In this document: in pieces, positions 33,793-39,299 of the stretch | How the letters are laid out: the number at the start of each line of letters is the position of its first letter | Position numbering within the stretch: the stretch's first letter is position 1 | From: Pseudomonadota bacterium | Lineage (GTDB): Bacteria; Pseudomonadota; Alphaproteobacteria; Rhizobiales; Rhizobiaceae | Length of the DNA stretch: 39,299 bases | Direction: 5' to 3' | NCBI GenBank assembly: GCA_023390055.1 | Contig: JAEWDP010000067.1 | Location: 1 to 39,299, forward strand | The notes under the pieces: model-generated | The model's input: the letters and a program-made list of their open reading frames with translations, nothing else | Told to the model about the DNA's origin: nothing | Databases searched by the model: none | Translations under genes and position numbers: made by a program

Positions 33793-34705
33793 CGGTCGAA
33801 CCCTCCTTGGAAGGGGAGGTGGGAAGCGCCGTCGATACGGGCGGTGCTGCGGCGTAAAGCGGATCGTTCTTGCCGTTGGTCGCCTCAATCAGCCAGACCC
33901 ATTCGCCTTCCAATTGTTCGGCATGATCTCGGCGAAACGTGGTGCAGTTGCCGGCTTGATTGAACGACAGCTTGAAGCGGGTGCCGAAAAGCGGCTTGAC
34001 GGGGGTGTTTTTCAACATCCGATCCGCCCATGCGTGGCGCAGCTCGACAGCGGCATGCAGTAGGCAAGCGCCATGGGCGATGTGACCAGCTGCTTGTGCT
34101 TCCGCTCCGCCCTTCTCAAGAGCACCGATGACTGTCTCGAACGAGTTGTAGTAGCCAGAGGCCAACTGCATTCTGCTGCGATCCTCTACCCTCAAATCAT
34201 GAACAGGAGCGGGGGTGCTTGTCTTGCAGGAATGATCCGACATGGAAGACAACTGTTCTTGACTGTCGTCTGCGGCGGTCAAGCCCTCCCCATCCGCAGG
34301 GGTGGAGGATGTGGAGAGGGCTTCGATCAGTTCGCCGCGAAGCGCATACCAATCAACTCTCGGCAATCCGCCTTGTTGCCCGCAATGGTCCGTCAACACT
34401 CCGGTCACAATCTTGCGAATGACTGCCTTCCCATCCACACCCGCCTCGCGCTTGGCTGGTACGGGGGAGGCTCCGGGAGCGTAGACCGGGAACATCCTGA
34501 CCCCGTCTACCTTCGAATACGGGAACATCGCGTCATATGGATACCCATTCGGAAGCTCATCCTCATAGATCCAAGCCACCGGCTGCGTTTCCGATTGTGC
34601 GAGGGCGGCTGTGAGGGCGGTACGGGCCAGCGCGAAAGCGTCGTCATCATCTGTGAAGTGAATTGCAACCGCAGCAGCATCAACCATTTCATCTGTAATC
34701 TGCAT
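33785..34705 (-). CDS. hypothetical phage protein
   Basis: 306 residues from the ATG at 34705, which overlaps the upstream stop by one base (TGATG). It begins MQITDEMVDAAAVAIHFTDDDDAFALARTALTAAL, an opening seen in several small phage proteins. It looks patchy: a segment with PVAWIYEDELPNGYPYDAMFPYSKVDG, a low-complexity linker (ALSTSSTPADGEGL) and a helical middle (SFETVIGALEKGGAEAQAAG). The C-terminus is a WVWLIEATNGKNDPLYAAAPP-type tail. No enzymatic motif. Function unknown. Confidence 0.55.
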   Translation of the reverse strand: MQITDEMVDAAAVAIHFTDDDDAFALARTALTAALAQSETQPVAWIYEDELPNGYPYDAMFPYSKVDGVRMFPVYAPGASPVPAKREAGVDGKAVIRKIVTGVLTDHCGQQGGLPRVDWYALRGELIEALSTSSTPADGEGLTAADDSQEQLSSMSDHSCKTSTPAPVHDLRVEDRSRMQLASGYYNSFETVIGALEKGGAEAQAAGHIAHGACLLHAAVELRHAWADRMLKNTPVKPLFGTRFKLSFNQAGNCTTFRRDHAEQLEGEWVWLIEATNGKNDPLYAAAPPVSTALPTSPSKEGSTDE

Positions 34706-35004
34706 CACGCCGCCCTCCGCCTTCCATCCTCAGCCGCGCTACGAAGCGCCTCGGCGATGATTGAGTGACGGATGGCCCGACGCCACGGCGCTTCGTGCCA
34801 CGCGGCAACGTCGGCCAGAACAGCGGGTGTATTGGTGTCGGGCGACAGTGTCGTGATGCACTCGAGGCCGTCGCCGGTATACGGCGCCGTCTCGCAGGGC
34901 CTACGGTAGTTGTCGTTGATGGCGCGCGGCGGATTGGGGTTGCGGGGTTTGTTTGTCCGCTGCGTCGTAGGGCGGGTAGTGGTTTGTCTGCGTTGCTTGG
35001 TCAT
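34705..35004 (-). CDS. small basic hypothetical phage protein
   Basis: 99 residues from the ATG at 35004, which has AAGGAGACCACC before it. The N-terminal 45 residues are Thr/Arg/Pro/Asn-rich and probably disordered (QTTTRPTTQRTNKPRNPNPP); the C-terminal half is a helical domain (VLADVAAWHEAPWRRAIRHSIIAEALRSAAED). Function unknown. A TTGACAAAATTGTAAA palindrome lies 26 bases upstream of its start. The stop overlaps the next gene's start by one base. Confidence 0.6.
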   Translation of the reverse strand: MTKQRRQTTTRPTTQRTNKPRNPNPPRAINDNYRRPCETAPYTGDGLECITTLSPDTNTPAVLADVAAWHEAPWRRAIRHSIIAEALRSAAEDGRRRAA

Positions 35005-35029
35005 GGTGGTCTCCTTTGTGGTGCGGTAG

Positions 35030-35045
35030 TTGACAAAATTGTAAA
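35030..35045. promoter_or_regulatory. copy 1 of a 16-bp near-palindrome (operator II)
   Basis: TTGACAAAATTGTAAA, a near-perfect dyad (TTGACAA/TTGTAAA), 26 bases upstream of the leftward gene starting at 35004. Closely similar elements lie at 37515-37530 and 38106-38121, so it is probably bound by a phage regulator. Confidence 0.5.
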
Positions 35046-35134
35046 GCGGGCCGCTGATTAGTGCAGCCAACCAAGCGGCCCGCTTACATTCCCGCGAGGC
35101 TGTGCGGGAATCTCATTTGGCTGCCGCCTGCCTG

Positions 35135-35323
35135 CTAAACGCGGCTGGCGACTTCCTGTGCGTGGTTCCAATCGACAAGCGCGTGCGCCGTCAATGCGGC
35201 CAGCGCGACTATGCAAGCAAAGAAGACGATGGCCGTCAGGTTCGATTGCGTGGTGGCTATGTGCCGGCCAACGGGTGTTTCGGACATAGGCGTGATTGTG
35301 ATGTGGTGGCGGCGGTGGGTCAT
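35135..35323 (-). CDS. small single-span membrane protein of the phage-like element
   Basis: 62 residues. A basic, His/Thr-rich N-terminus (MTHRRHHITITPMSETPVGRH) and one transmembrane helix (SNLTAIVFFACIVALAALTAHALV) with a short C-terminal tail. The ATG overlaps the stop of the upstream gene (ATGA), which supports translation by coupling. Unknown role. Confidence 0.55.
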   Translation of the reverse strand: MTHRRHHITITPMSETPVGRHIATTQSNLTAIVFFACIVALAALTAHALVDWNHAQEVASRV

Positions 35324-35658
35324 GTGCGGCCCTCCGCTTTTGCGATGGCAGCCTGCATGAAGGCGATGTCTTTTTCGTAGTCTGGGTCTTCGTGCGGAAA
35401 CTGCAGGTTCGAGTGGTGTTGCAGGATGTAAACGGCCTCCAGCAAATCAGGCGCGGCGGCGACAAGGTAAGCGTTGGCCTCTGAGGTCGGCCCGCACCCA
35501 GCTATTGCTGCGCACTTGCCTCCTGCATCTATGAGGTAGATGTGGTCAGCGATGATGTCCGTCGCCTGCACCTGCTCAATGCTTTCGAGGATCGCATCGG
35601 CTTTGCCAGAAATAGGCTGTGCGTAGACCTTCCACGGTCCCGGCGTGTGCTTGGTCAT
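35320..35658 (-). CDS. small phage protein of the HTPGPW / ANAYLVAAAPDLL family
   Basis: 112 residues from the ATG at 35658, seven bases after GGAGG. The protein begins MTKHTPGPWKV, contains CGPTSEANAYLVAAAPDLLEAV and ends with a helical AFMQAAIAKAEG. This short family (HTPGPW opening plus AxAyLiAAAPdLLeA) is common in phages and prophages of proteobacteria and has no known function. Its start overlaps the stop of the upstream gene by one base and its stop overlaps the next start by four. Confidence 0.8.
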   Translation of the reverse strand: MTKHTPGPWKVYAQPISGKADAILESIEQVQATDIIADHIYLIDAGGKCAAIAGCGPTSEANAYLVAAAPDLLEAVYILQHHSNLQFPHEDPDYEKDIAFMQAAIAKAEGRT

Positions 35659-36047
35659 CACACTTCCTCCCGCCATTTATCACCAATCATCGGCGCGCAG
35701 TCCCACTCATCGTCCGACGTCCCATCAACAACCGACGATACGGAAAACACGTCGTAGCGGCCGCCGTTCTTCGACTGCAGTCGCTGCGCTTCGGTGCGTG
35801 CGGATTCTAATGAAGGATGTTCGAAGGGCAGACTGCCCATTGCGCCAATGGCAATGCGGCCAGTGCGACGGCCACGGCGGAATACGAAGTGTCCGCCTTT
35901 TATCTTTTCGTTGCGGCGCTCACGGGCCGAACGGCTTGGCGGGCGGCCGTGCTTCTTGGCCTTATGGTCGGGTTTGGTGAATGGTTCGGCAGACTGGGCT
36001 GCTATGGTGATATCGTCGAAGTCTTCCGGTGTCGGTCTGTACATCAT
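35658..36047 (-). CDS. hypothetical phage protein, first gene of the leftward operon
   Basis: 129 residues from the ATG at 36047 (MMYRPTPEDFDDITIAAQ), preceded by CAGAGGAGACT; the longer frame to 36143 runs through the operator and is rejected. The middle is very basic (DHKAKKHGRPPSRSARERRNEKIKGGHFVFRRGRRTGR), suggesting nucleic-acid binding. The C-terminal part (LESARTEAQRLQSKNGGRYDVFSVSSVV) is a small alpha/beta piece. Unknown function. It is the first gene after the promoter/operator region at 36109-36155, so it should be the first gene controlled by the repressor. Confidence 0.6.
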   Translation of the reverse strand: MMYRPTPEDFDDITIAAQSAEPFTKPDHKAKKHGRPPSRSARERRNEKIKGGHFVFRRGRRTGRIAIGAMGSLPFEHPSLESARTEAQRLQSKNGGRYDVFSVSSVVDGTSDDEWDCAPMIGDKWREEV

Positions 36048-36108
36048 AGTCTCCTCTGTGGTGCGGCTAGTCGCCGGTAGGGCGGCTACGGGTGGTGCCG
36101 TGAGGAGG

Positions 36109-36155
36109 ACTATGGTGTATCTAACAAACAAAGTCAATAACAAATTTTGTTTGTT
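36109..36155 (-). promoter_or_regulatory. promoter with overlapping operator I, upstream of the leftward phage operon
   Basis: On the minus strand TTGACT (36137-36132) and CATAGT (36114-36109) are 17 bases apart, 62 bases from the start at 36047. They are overlapped by TTTGTTTGTTAG (36132-36121), the same 12-mer as at 37022-37033. The compact palindrome AACAAA-T-TTTGTT (36139-36151) is adjacent, and AACAAACAAA/TTTGTTTGTT form a 10-bp inverted repeat (36123-36155). Fits repression by the neighbouring S24 repressor. Confidence 0.55.
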
Positions 36156-36185
36156 GTTTTTCGTGCCGTGAAGGCGGCTTTCCGG

Positions 36186-36947
36186 TTAGTATTTGCCGGA
36201 AAGCACTATTGGATGGACGCTAACAACCTCGACCTTGTCAAACTCGATTTGTTGATTCGGGTTATGCTGACGCAAAACAAGCTTGCTGCCCTGCCAGCCG
36301 ACGAACTCCTTTATATATCCATAGGGCGGCGATCCGTCCTCGTCGTCTGGATGTATCTGCACGATAACGTCGTCACCTCGGCGCGGGGGTTTATGTGGAT
36401 GCACCCAAACCGTCTCCCCTGGCCGATAGCGTGGGGACATCGATTCACCGTCGACGAAAACCGCGTATGCTTCCCGCACGTTATCCAATGACGGCGGACA
36501 GGAAACGTAATCGAGGATGCTGCCGTTGAATATGTACTTGCCGTCGACTCCGCCGACAGCTTCTCCTAAGACTGGGATCATGCGCGGTTTTCCTGGTTGT
36601 GTAGGCGGTGCAAGCATATCGGCTTGCAAAAATGAAATGTCGCTTTTCGGGCGGCGTTTACTGACCAATTCCGGCATCAGGTTGTACTGCGGTGGTACAT
36701 CCGTATCGAAGGTGCGGTTCGATGCGTCCTCGTATTCCTTGGCCGTTATGTCCAGCGCGTGGAGCACCCGTCCCAAGTATGACGGTCGCTTCACCACCCC
36801 CGTAAAAAAGTTGAATATGTTCTGCTGACTGGTACCGACGTGTCGAGCCAGTTCGCTTTGATTCCCGTCGAACTTCTTGCGCAGTGCGTGCTCAAGAAGT
36901 TTTTCACGTGGACTGATTACACGAGCCATTTTTTCTTCTTTTATCAT
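36186..36947 (-). CDS. S24-family (LexA/CI-like) phage repressor
   Basis: 253 residues from the ATG at 36947 (AAAGGGGC upstream); ATG 36929 is an alternative. An N-terminal XRE-type helix-turn-helix (NQSELARHVGTSQQNIFNFFTGVVKRPSYLGRVLHAL) is followed by a C-terminal S24 peptidase domain. The catalytic Ser lies in FVDGESMSPRYRPGETVWV (S169) and the catalytic Lys in YGYIKEFVGW (K213). Such repressors hold the lysogenic state and cleave themselves after DNA damage through RecA. The usual Ala-Gly scissile pair is not obvious; the nearest is GEAVGG at about residues 128-133. It is flanked on both sides by the same operator motif, so it likely represses its own region, the leftward operon and the rightward unit. 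Confidence 0.9.
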   Translation of the reverse strand: MIKEEKMARVISPREKLLEHALRKKFDGNQSELARHVGTSQQNIFNFFTGVVKRPSYLGRVLHALDITAKEYEDASNRTFDTDVPPQYNLMPELVSKRRPKSDISFLQADMLAPPTQPGKPRMIPVLGEAVGGVDGKYIFNGSILDYVSCPPSLDNVREAYAVFVDGESMSPRYRPGETVWVHPHKPPRRGDDVIVQIHPDDEDGSPPYGYIKEFVGWQGSKLVLRQHNPNQQIEFDKVEVVSVHPIVLSGKY

Positions 36948-36993
36948 TTTAAGCCCCTTTTCGATCAATCACTTAACAAAATTCATCACCAAT

Positions 36994-37036
36994 ATCAAAC
37001 AAAGTAATTGACGCTACAAAGTTTGTTTGTTAGTTT
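36994..37036 (+). promoter_or_regulatory. rightward promoter with overlapping operator I
   Basis: TTGACG (37008-37013) and TAGTTT (37031-37036) are 17 bases apart, pointing right. The operator-like TACAAA-G-TTTGTT (37015-37027) and the 12-mer TTTGTTTGTTAG (37022-37033) overlap the promoter, with an ATCAAACAAAG half-site at 36994-37004. The same elements occur at the leftward operon's promoter. Its position next to the repressor gene is that of a lambda PR-like switch. Confidence 0.55.
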
Positions 37037-37102
37037 GTGATTGTAACCGGCCACCAAGAGCCAACACCCCGTAAGAGGGAAAGAGAACGAAAGGAAATAC
37101 AG

Positions 37103-37297
37103 ATGAAGGCAATAACGAAGGAGTGCCCTGAGAGAAGATATGCGACGCTGAAAGCGCACCGCAGAAGAATTTCAGGGGATAGCCGAAAAGGACCGGCTAG
37201 TAGTCATCATCACCAACCACACAAAGAGGAGACCCCAACAATGAACGCACAGCCAGCCAGAAGAAGATCCGCAGCAGACTACCAAGATTCGTCATAG
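37103..37297 (+). CDS. short basic protein in the rightward transcription unit
   Basis: 64 residues from the ATG at 37103, after GAAAGGAAATACAG. Very basic and polar (MKAITKECPERRYATLKAHRR and so on), with no helix-turn-helix visible, so it is not an obvious Cro. A second in-frame ATG at 37241, with the stronger leader AAAGAGGAGACCCCAACA, would make only MNAQPARRRSAADYQDSS (18 residues). The real product may be that peptide, the longer form, or none if the transcript acts as RNA. A strong terminator follows 5 bases after the stop. Confidence 0.4.
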   Translation: MKAITKECPERRYATLKAHRRRISGDSRKGPASSHHHQPHKEETPTMNAQPARRRSAADYQDSS

Positions 37298-37301
37298 TGC
37301 G

Positions 37302-37335
37302 AAGCGCCCGGCATGATGCCGCTGGCGCTTTTTTT
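37302..37335 (+). terminator. Rho-independent terminator of the rightward unit
   Basis: AAGCGCC (37302-37308) pairs with GGCGCTT (37324-37330) around an inner CGGCAT-G-ATGCCG palindrome and ends in a run of seven T (37329-37335). With the promoter at 37008-37036 it defines a transcript of about 290 bases. Confidence 0.85.
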
Positions 37336-37371
37336 CGTGTTTCCGTTTTTTATTTGCCCACCACCACAAAC

Positions 37372-37417
37372 AAAAAAACGGGGCGTTATGGCCGGCACCA
37401 CCCGTAACCCGCCCCGT
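37372..37417 (-). terminator. Rho-independent terminator of the second regulator gene
   Basis: On the minus strand ACGGGGCG (37417-37410) pairs with CGCCCCGT (37385-37378) around a 24-base structured loop and is followed by seven T (plus-strand A run at 37372-37378). It lies downstream of the leftward gene ending at 37527. Confidence 0.75.
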
Positions 37418-37514
37418 ATTTCGTACTAACCAGACGAGGAGACCGGCCTAGAGGCTGGCCAAAATCCGGCTTTCCATACCGCCACCACAGCGGCAAGAAG
37501 AGGAATAGATTATA

Positions 37515-37530
37515 TTGTCAATTTTGTCAA
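37515..37530. promoter_or_regulatory. copy 2 of the 16-bp near-palindrome (operator II)
   Basis: TTGTCAATTTTGTCAA, with the same half-sites as the copies at 35030 and 38106. It overlaps the last codons of the leftward regulator gene. No promoter with proper spacing was found here. Confidence 0.4.
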
Positions 37531-38087
37531 GCGGGTCGACTCGCCGCAATTATAGGGTGGATGGCCAGCGCGCCGTCTATCCGAGCAGGCTCGGCCAGAT
37601 ACCGAACCAACTTGTCGCCGTCCCAAACGCCCACCCATGCGATTCCGTCCGGCATGTGGGCAATCACCTCTTGGCCTACCGCCGCGGCCCGCGCCGATAC
37701 AATGGCCAGTGCGCCAACGGGCAGGGCGGGCTCCATGACGCCCGTGTTGATCTTCACCACGTAGTCAGCGGCGGGAATGGCCTTGAACTTGAACTTGCCA
37801 GTCTTGCGGTTGGACACGATTCCCGCTCGAGGGTAGCCGCTAAACGGCCCGGTAGCGTCCTCGCCAATCATGGTGCGCAGTTCGGTCACGCCGATTTCAA
37901 GCCACGTCGCCAGCGCGTCGTGAAACATTTCCGACGGCGTCGTGTCCTTCATCCAGGTAGAGACGCTTTGCTGCGTGACAAACCGGCCACCTATCTCGCC
38001 AAGTTCTTCCGCAATGACGCGGATGGGAATCTTCCGCTCAAGCTTTTTAGCCGCAATCGCGGCAGCCAGTTTATTGGGTTTGGCCAT
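37527..38087 (-). CDS. second S24-like phage regulator lacking the catalytic serine
   Basis: 186 residues. An N-terminal helix-turn-helix-like region (IPIRVIAEELGEIGGRFVTQQSVSTWMKDTTPSEMF) resembles XRE/YdaS-type regulators. The C-terminal part aligns by eye with the S24 domain: DYVVKINTGVMEPALPVGALAIVSARAAAVGQEVIAHM. Where S24 proteins have G-D-S-M-x-P, this one has T-G-V-M-E-P (Val117 in place of Ser), and the catalytic Lys is also not seen. It is therefore probably a non-cleavable regulator. Divergent from the rightward operon at 38196, with operator II copies at 38106 (upstream of its start) and 37515 (at its stop). Start ATG 38087 follows AAGAAGGATCC with weak spacing. Confidence 0.7.
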   Translation of the reverse strand: MAKPNKLAAAIAAKKLERKIPIRVIAEELGEIGGRFVTQQSVSTWMKDTTPSEMFHDALATWLEIGVTELRTMIGEDATGPFSGYPRAGIVSNRKTGKFKFKAIPAADYVVKINTGVMEPALPVGALAIVSARAAAVGQEVIAHMPDGIAWVGVWDGDKLVRYLAEPARIDGALAIHPIIAASRPA

Positions 38088-38105
38088 AATAAGAAGGATC
38101 CACTA

Positions 38106-38134
38106 TTGACAAATTTGTAAATAGCATATATTGT
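38106..38134 (+). promoter_or_regulatory. strong rightward promoter overlapping copy 3 of operator II
   Basis: TTGACA (38106-38111) and TATTGT (38129-38134) are 17 bases apart, an excellent -35 and a fair -10. The -35 is the left half of TTGACAAATTTGTAAA (38106-38121), the third copy of the 16-bp near-palindrome, so binding there would block the promoter. It drives the genes from 38196 rightward. Confidence 0.65.
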
Positions 38135-38195
38135 TCCAAACTGCCGGTCAACACCAGCCGCCACTACCACCACCACCGAATGAAAGAGGAGACCA

Positions 38196-38552
38196 ATGAT
38201 TATCACCGCAAACATGCGGGCGGATATGTACGCTCGAAAACTAAGAGGCGAGAGTGTGACCGCCATTGCTCTGTCATACGGCCTCAAGCCAATGACCGTC
38301 TATCAATCACTTCGCCGCAAGTACGGGCTGGACTCGTCACGGCCGGCCACGCCACCACAGAAGTCTACACCACAGAAGTCCGCTACGCTCGGCTATGTGC
38401 CTCCTGTCTATGACGCGGCCAACGACAACCATCCAGGCAGAACCCGCAGACTTTCCGCCCGTAACGGCGGTTGCTCGACTGTGTCGGGACTTATGCCGGT
38501 TACGCTGGCGCGCGTGCCGACGGTGGATGGCCCGTATGAGGTAGCGGCATGA
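38196..38552 (+). CDS. small helix-turn-helix phage protein
   Basis: 118 residues. The N-terminus MRADMYARKLRGESVTAIALSYGLKPMTVYQSLRRKYGL reads as a helix-turn-helix of the resolvase/Mor type (a repeated-helix 'GESVTAIALSYGLKPMTVYQSL'). The rest is Pro/Thr/Ser-rich and probably disordered. The ATG follows AAAGAGGAGACCA. It is the first gene of the rightward operon, in the position of a Cro- or CII-like regulator, and is divergent from the second S24-like gene. Its stop overlaps the next start by four bases (ATGA). Confidence 0.6.
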   Translation: MIITANMRADMYARKLRGESVTAIALSYGLKPMTVYQSLRRKYGLDSSRPATPPQKSTPQKSATLGYVPPVYDAANDNHPGRTRRLSARNGGCSTVSGLMPVTLARVPTVDGPYEVAA

Positions 38553-38833
38553 CCTGCGAAACCTGCGGAAGCATCGAACTCGGCGATGTCGTCGAGCACA
38601 GAATGAACACCAATGTGTTCGGCATTGTCATTGGCTTTATGGGTAGCATCGTCATTATCCGCGTCTCGCCATCGTTGCAGACCATGTATTTCCATGAATG
38701 GGAACTGGATCCTGTTGACGACGACGATTACGGCGACCCTCTGGAGGCCGTGCCAGACGACGACACCAACGTCGTTGATTTCACCACAGCCGTAAAGTTG
38801 CGGCGCAACACCACCACAAGAGGAGCAGCGTAA
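38549..38833 (+). CDS. small acidic hypothetical phage protein
   Basis: 94 residues starting MTCETCGSIELGDVVEHRMN. One Cys-x2-Cys pair at the N-terminus, a beta-rich middle (NVFGIVIGFMGSIVIIRVSPSLQTMYFHEWEL) that resembles a small KOW/SH3-like barrel, and an acidic C-terminal segment (DPVDDDDYGDPLEAVPDDDT). Overlaps both neighbours (ATGA with the previous gene, TAATG with the next), as in a tight phage operon. Function unknown. Confidence 0.55.
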   Translation: MTCETCGSIELGDVVEHRMNTNVFGIVIGFMGSIVIIRVSPSLQTMYFHEWELDPVDDDDYGDPLEAVPDDDTNVVDFTTAVKLRRNTTTRGAA

Positions 38834-39299
38834 TGGATAATAAGAAGTTTAAGGTTGGCGACAGAGTGCGTCGTGTCGAGAAAAGCGATTGGCCAAGTAT
38901 CTACGGCGAAGTCGGCAAGGAATACACGGTTAGCGGCGTAGGTACGCATGGCATCAATATCGGCCTCGGCTATAACCTTGCAGACGTCGATTCTTTCGAC
39001 CTTGTCACACCCACACCCAAATTCAAGGAAGGCGACCGCGTCCGTCTTATCAAATCCGGCGCGTATAACGGCAATGGTCGTTATGGTAAGACAGGTGAGA
39101 AGGGGACTGTCGAGAGAAGCACTGGCGAACGTTACTTTGTTAAGTTCGACCAGTCCGGCGGATGGTGGGCGAACGCCGATAACCTGGAATTGGTTGTCGA
39201 GCCCACGCCGCTCCGCATCGAAGACGGCAAATTTACCGGACTTATCAACCGGCGCGTAACCATCAAGGTCAATAAGCCCAAATTCAAGGTGGGTGACAA
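38833..39299 (+). CDS. repeat protein with SH3/KOW-like KFKVGD modules, cut by the right edge
   Basis: The ATG at 38833 overlaps the previous stop (TAATG) and follows CACAAGAGGAGCAGCG. The frame stays open to the window end, giving at least 155 residues. The sequence has tandem modules: MDNKKFKVGDRVRRVEK, then KFKEGDRVRLIKSG, and again KFKVGD at the very end, each followed by a glycine-rich segment with a W or Y (for example VKFDQSGGWWANADNLEL). The pattern F-K-V-G-D-R-V-R is that of small SH3-like or KOW beta barrels, which bind nucleic acid or protein. The full length and role are not visible. Confidence 0.65.
   Translation, partial: MDNKKFKVGDRVRRVEKSDWPSIYGEVGKEYTVSGVGTHGINIGLGYNLADVDSFDLVTPTPKFKEGDRVRLIKSGAYNGNGRYGKTGEKGTVERSTGERYFVKFDQSGGWWANADNLELVVEPTPLRIEDGKFTGLINRRVTIKVNKPKFKVGD

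Noticed and set aside
35058..35465. 135-residue minus-strand frame overlapping the small membrane gene
   Set aside because: Composition is that of a shadow frame (Pro/His/Arg-rich) and the other frame has coupled starts and a family match.
37433..37460. AGGAGACC-GGCC..GGCC motif resembling a leader in the phage region
   Set aside because: No start codon at suitable spacing; the hairpin is imperfect, so no gene is called.

Overview
This window is from an alphaproteobacterial chromosome, most likely Rhizobiales/Rhizobiaceae; I cannot fix the genus. The main evidence is the purA - acidic one-TM protein - rpoH - rluD block with rhizobial-type small and DUF neighbours, the heme cluster built from HmuQ, HutX and HmuTUV, rhizobial-type IS remnants, and two perfect CtrA boxes (TTAA-N7-TTAA).

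Layout. 1-335: transposase debris and the start of a gene leaving the window. 335-5200: accessory-looking genes, namely a two-HKD phospholipase D/cardiolipin synthase-like protein (minus), a glutathionyl-hydroquinone reductase broken by one extra base in a G7 run, a small lipoprotein, a DUF983 protein, a small hypothetical protein, and two tandem 24-residue membrane peptides. 5503-10425: complete branched-chain 2-oxoacid dehydrogenase operon (E1alpha, E1beta, E2, E3). 10480-12107 (minus): a nucleotidyltransferase-fold protein coupled to a metallophosphoesterase. 12287-13100: two small genes. 13162-16944: heme utilisation, with hmuQ-hutX leftward and hmuT-hmuU-hmuV rightward from a shared control region. 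16941-20854: DUF454 membrane protein, uracil-DNA glycosylase, an MhqO/MhqD-like dioxygenase-hydrolase pair, and an orphan amino-acid-binding protein. 20910-31853: conserved chromosomal core, with an SLT lipoprotein, EamA transporter, purA, a large acidic membrane protein, rpoH, rluD, a small membrane protein, a TrmH-type RNA methyltransferase, an IS110 remnant, a coiled-coil membrane protein and a DUF1134 protein.

31950 to the right end: left part of an integrated phage-like element. A tyrosine integrase lies at the edge, followed by a tightly overlapping leftward operon of small phage-type genes, an S24 (LexA/CI-like) repressor, a short rightward transcription unit closed by a strong terminator, a second S24-like regulator that has lost its catalytic serine, and the start of a rightward operon ending in a gene of repeated KFKVGD-type modules cut by the window edge.

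The most interesting part is this phage control region. It has two stacked repressor/divergent-promoter units. Each is associated with its own recurring palindrome: (A/T)ACAAA-N-TTTGTT with a shared 12-mer TTTGTTTGTTAG for the first, and a 16-bp TTGACAA-N2-TTGTMAA-type element in three places for the second. Several genes share a conserved CACCACA-AGAGGAGACC ribosome-binding leader. No tRNA, rRNA or CRISPR array was seen.
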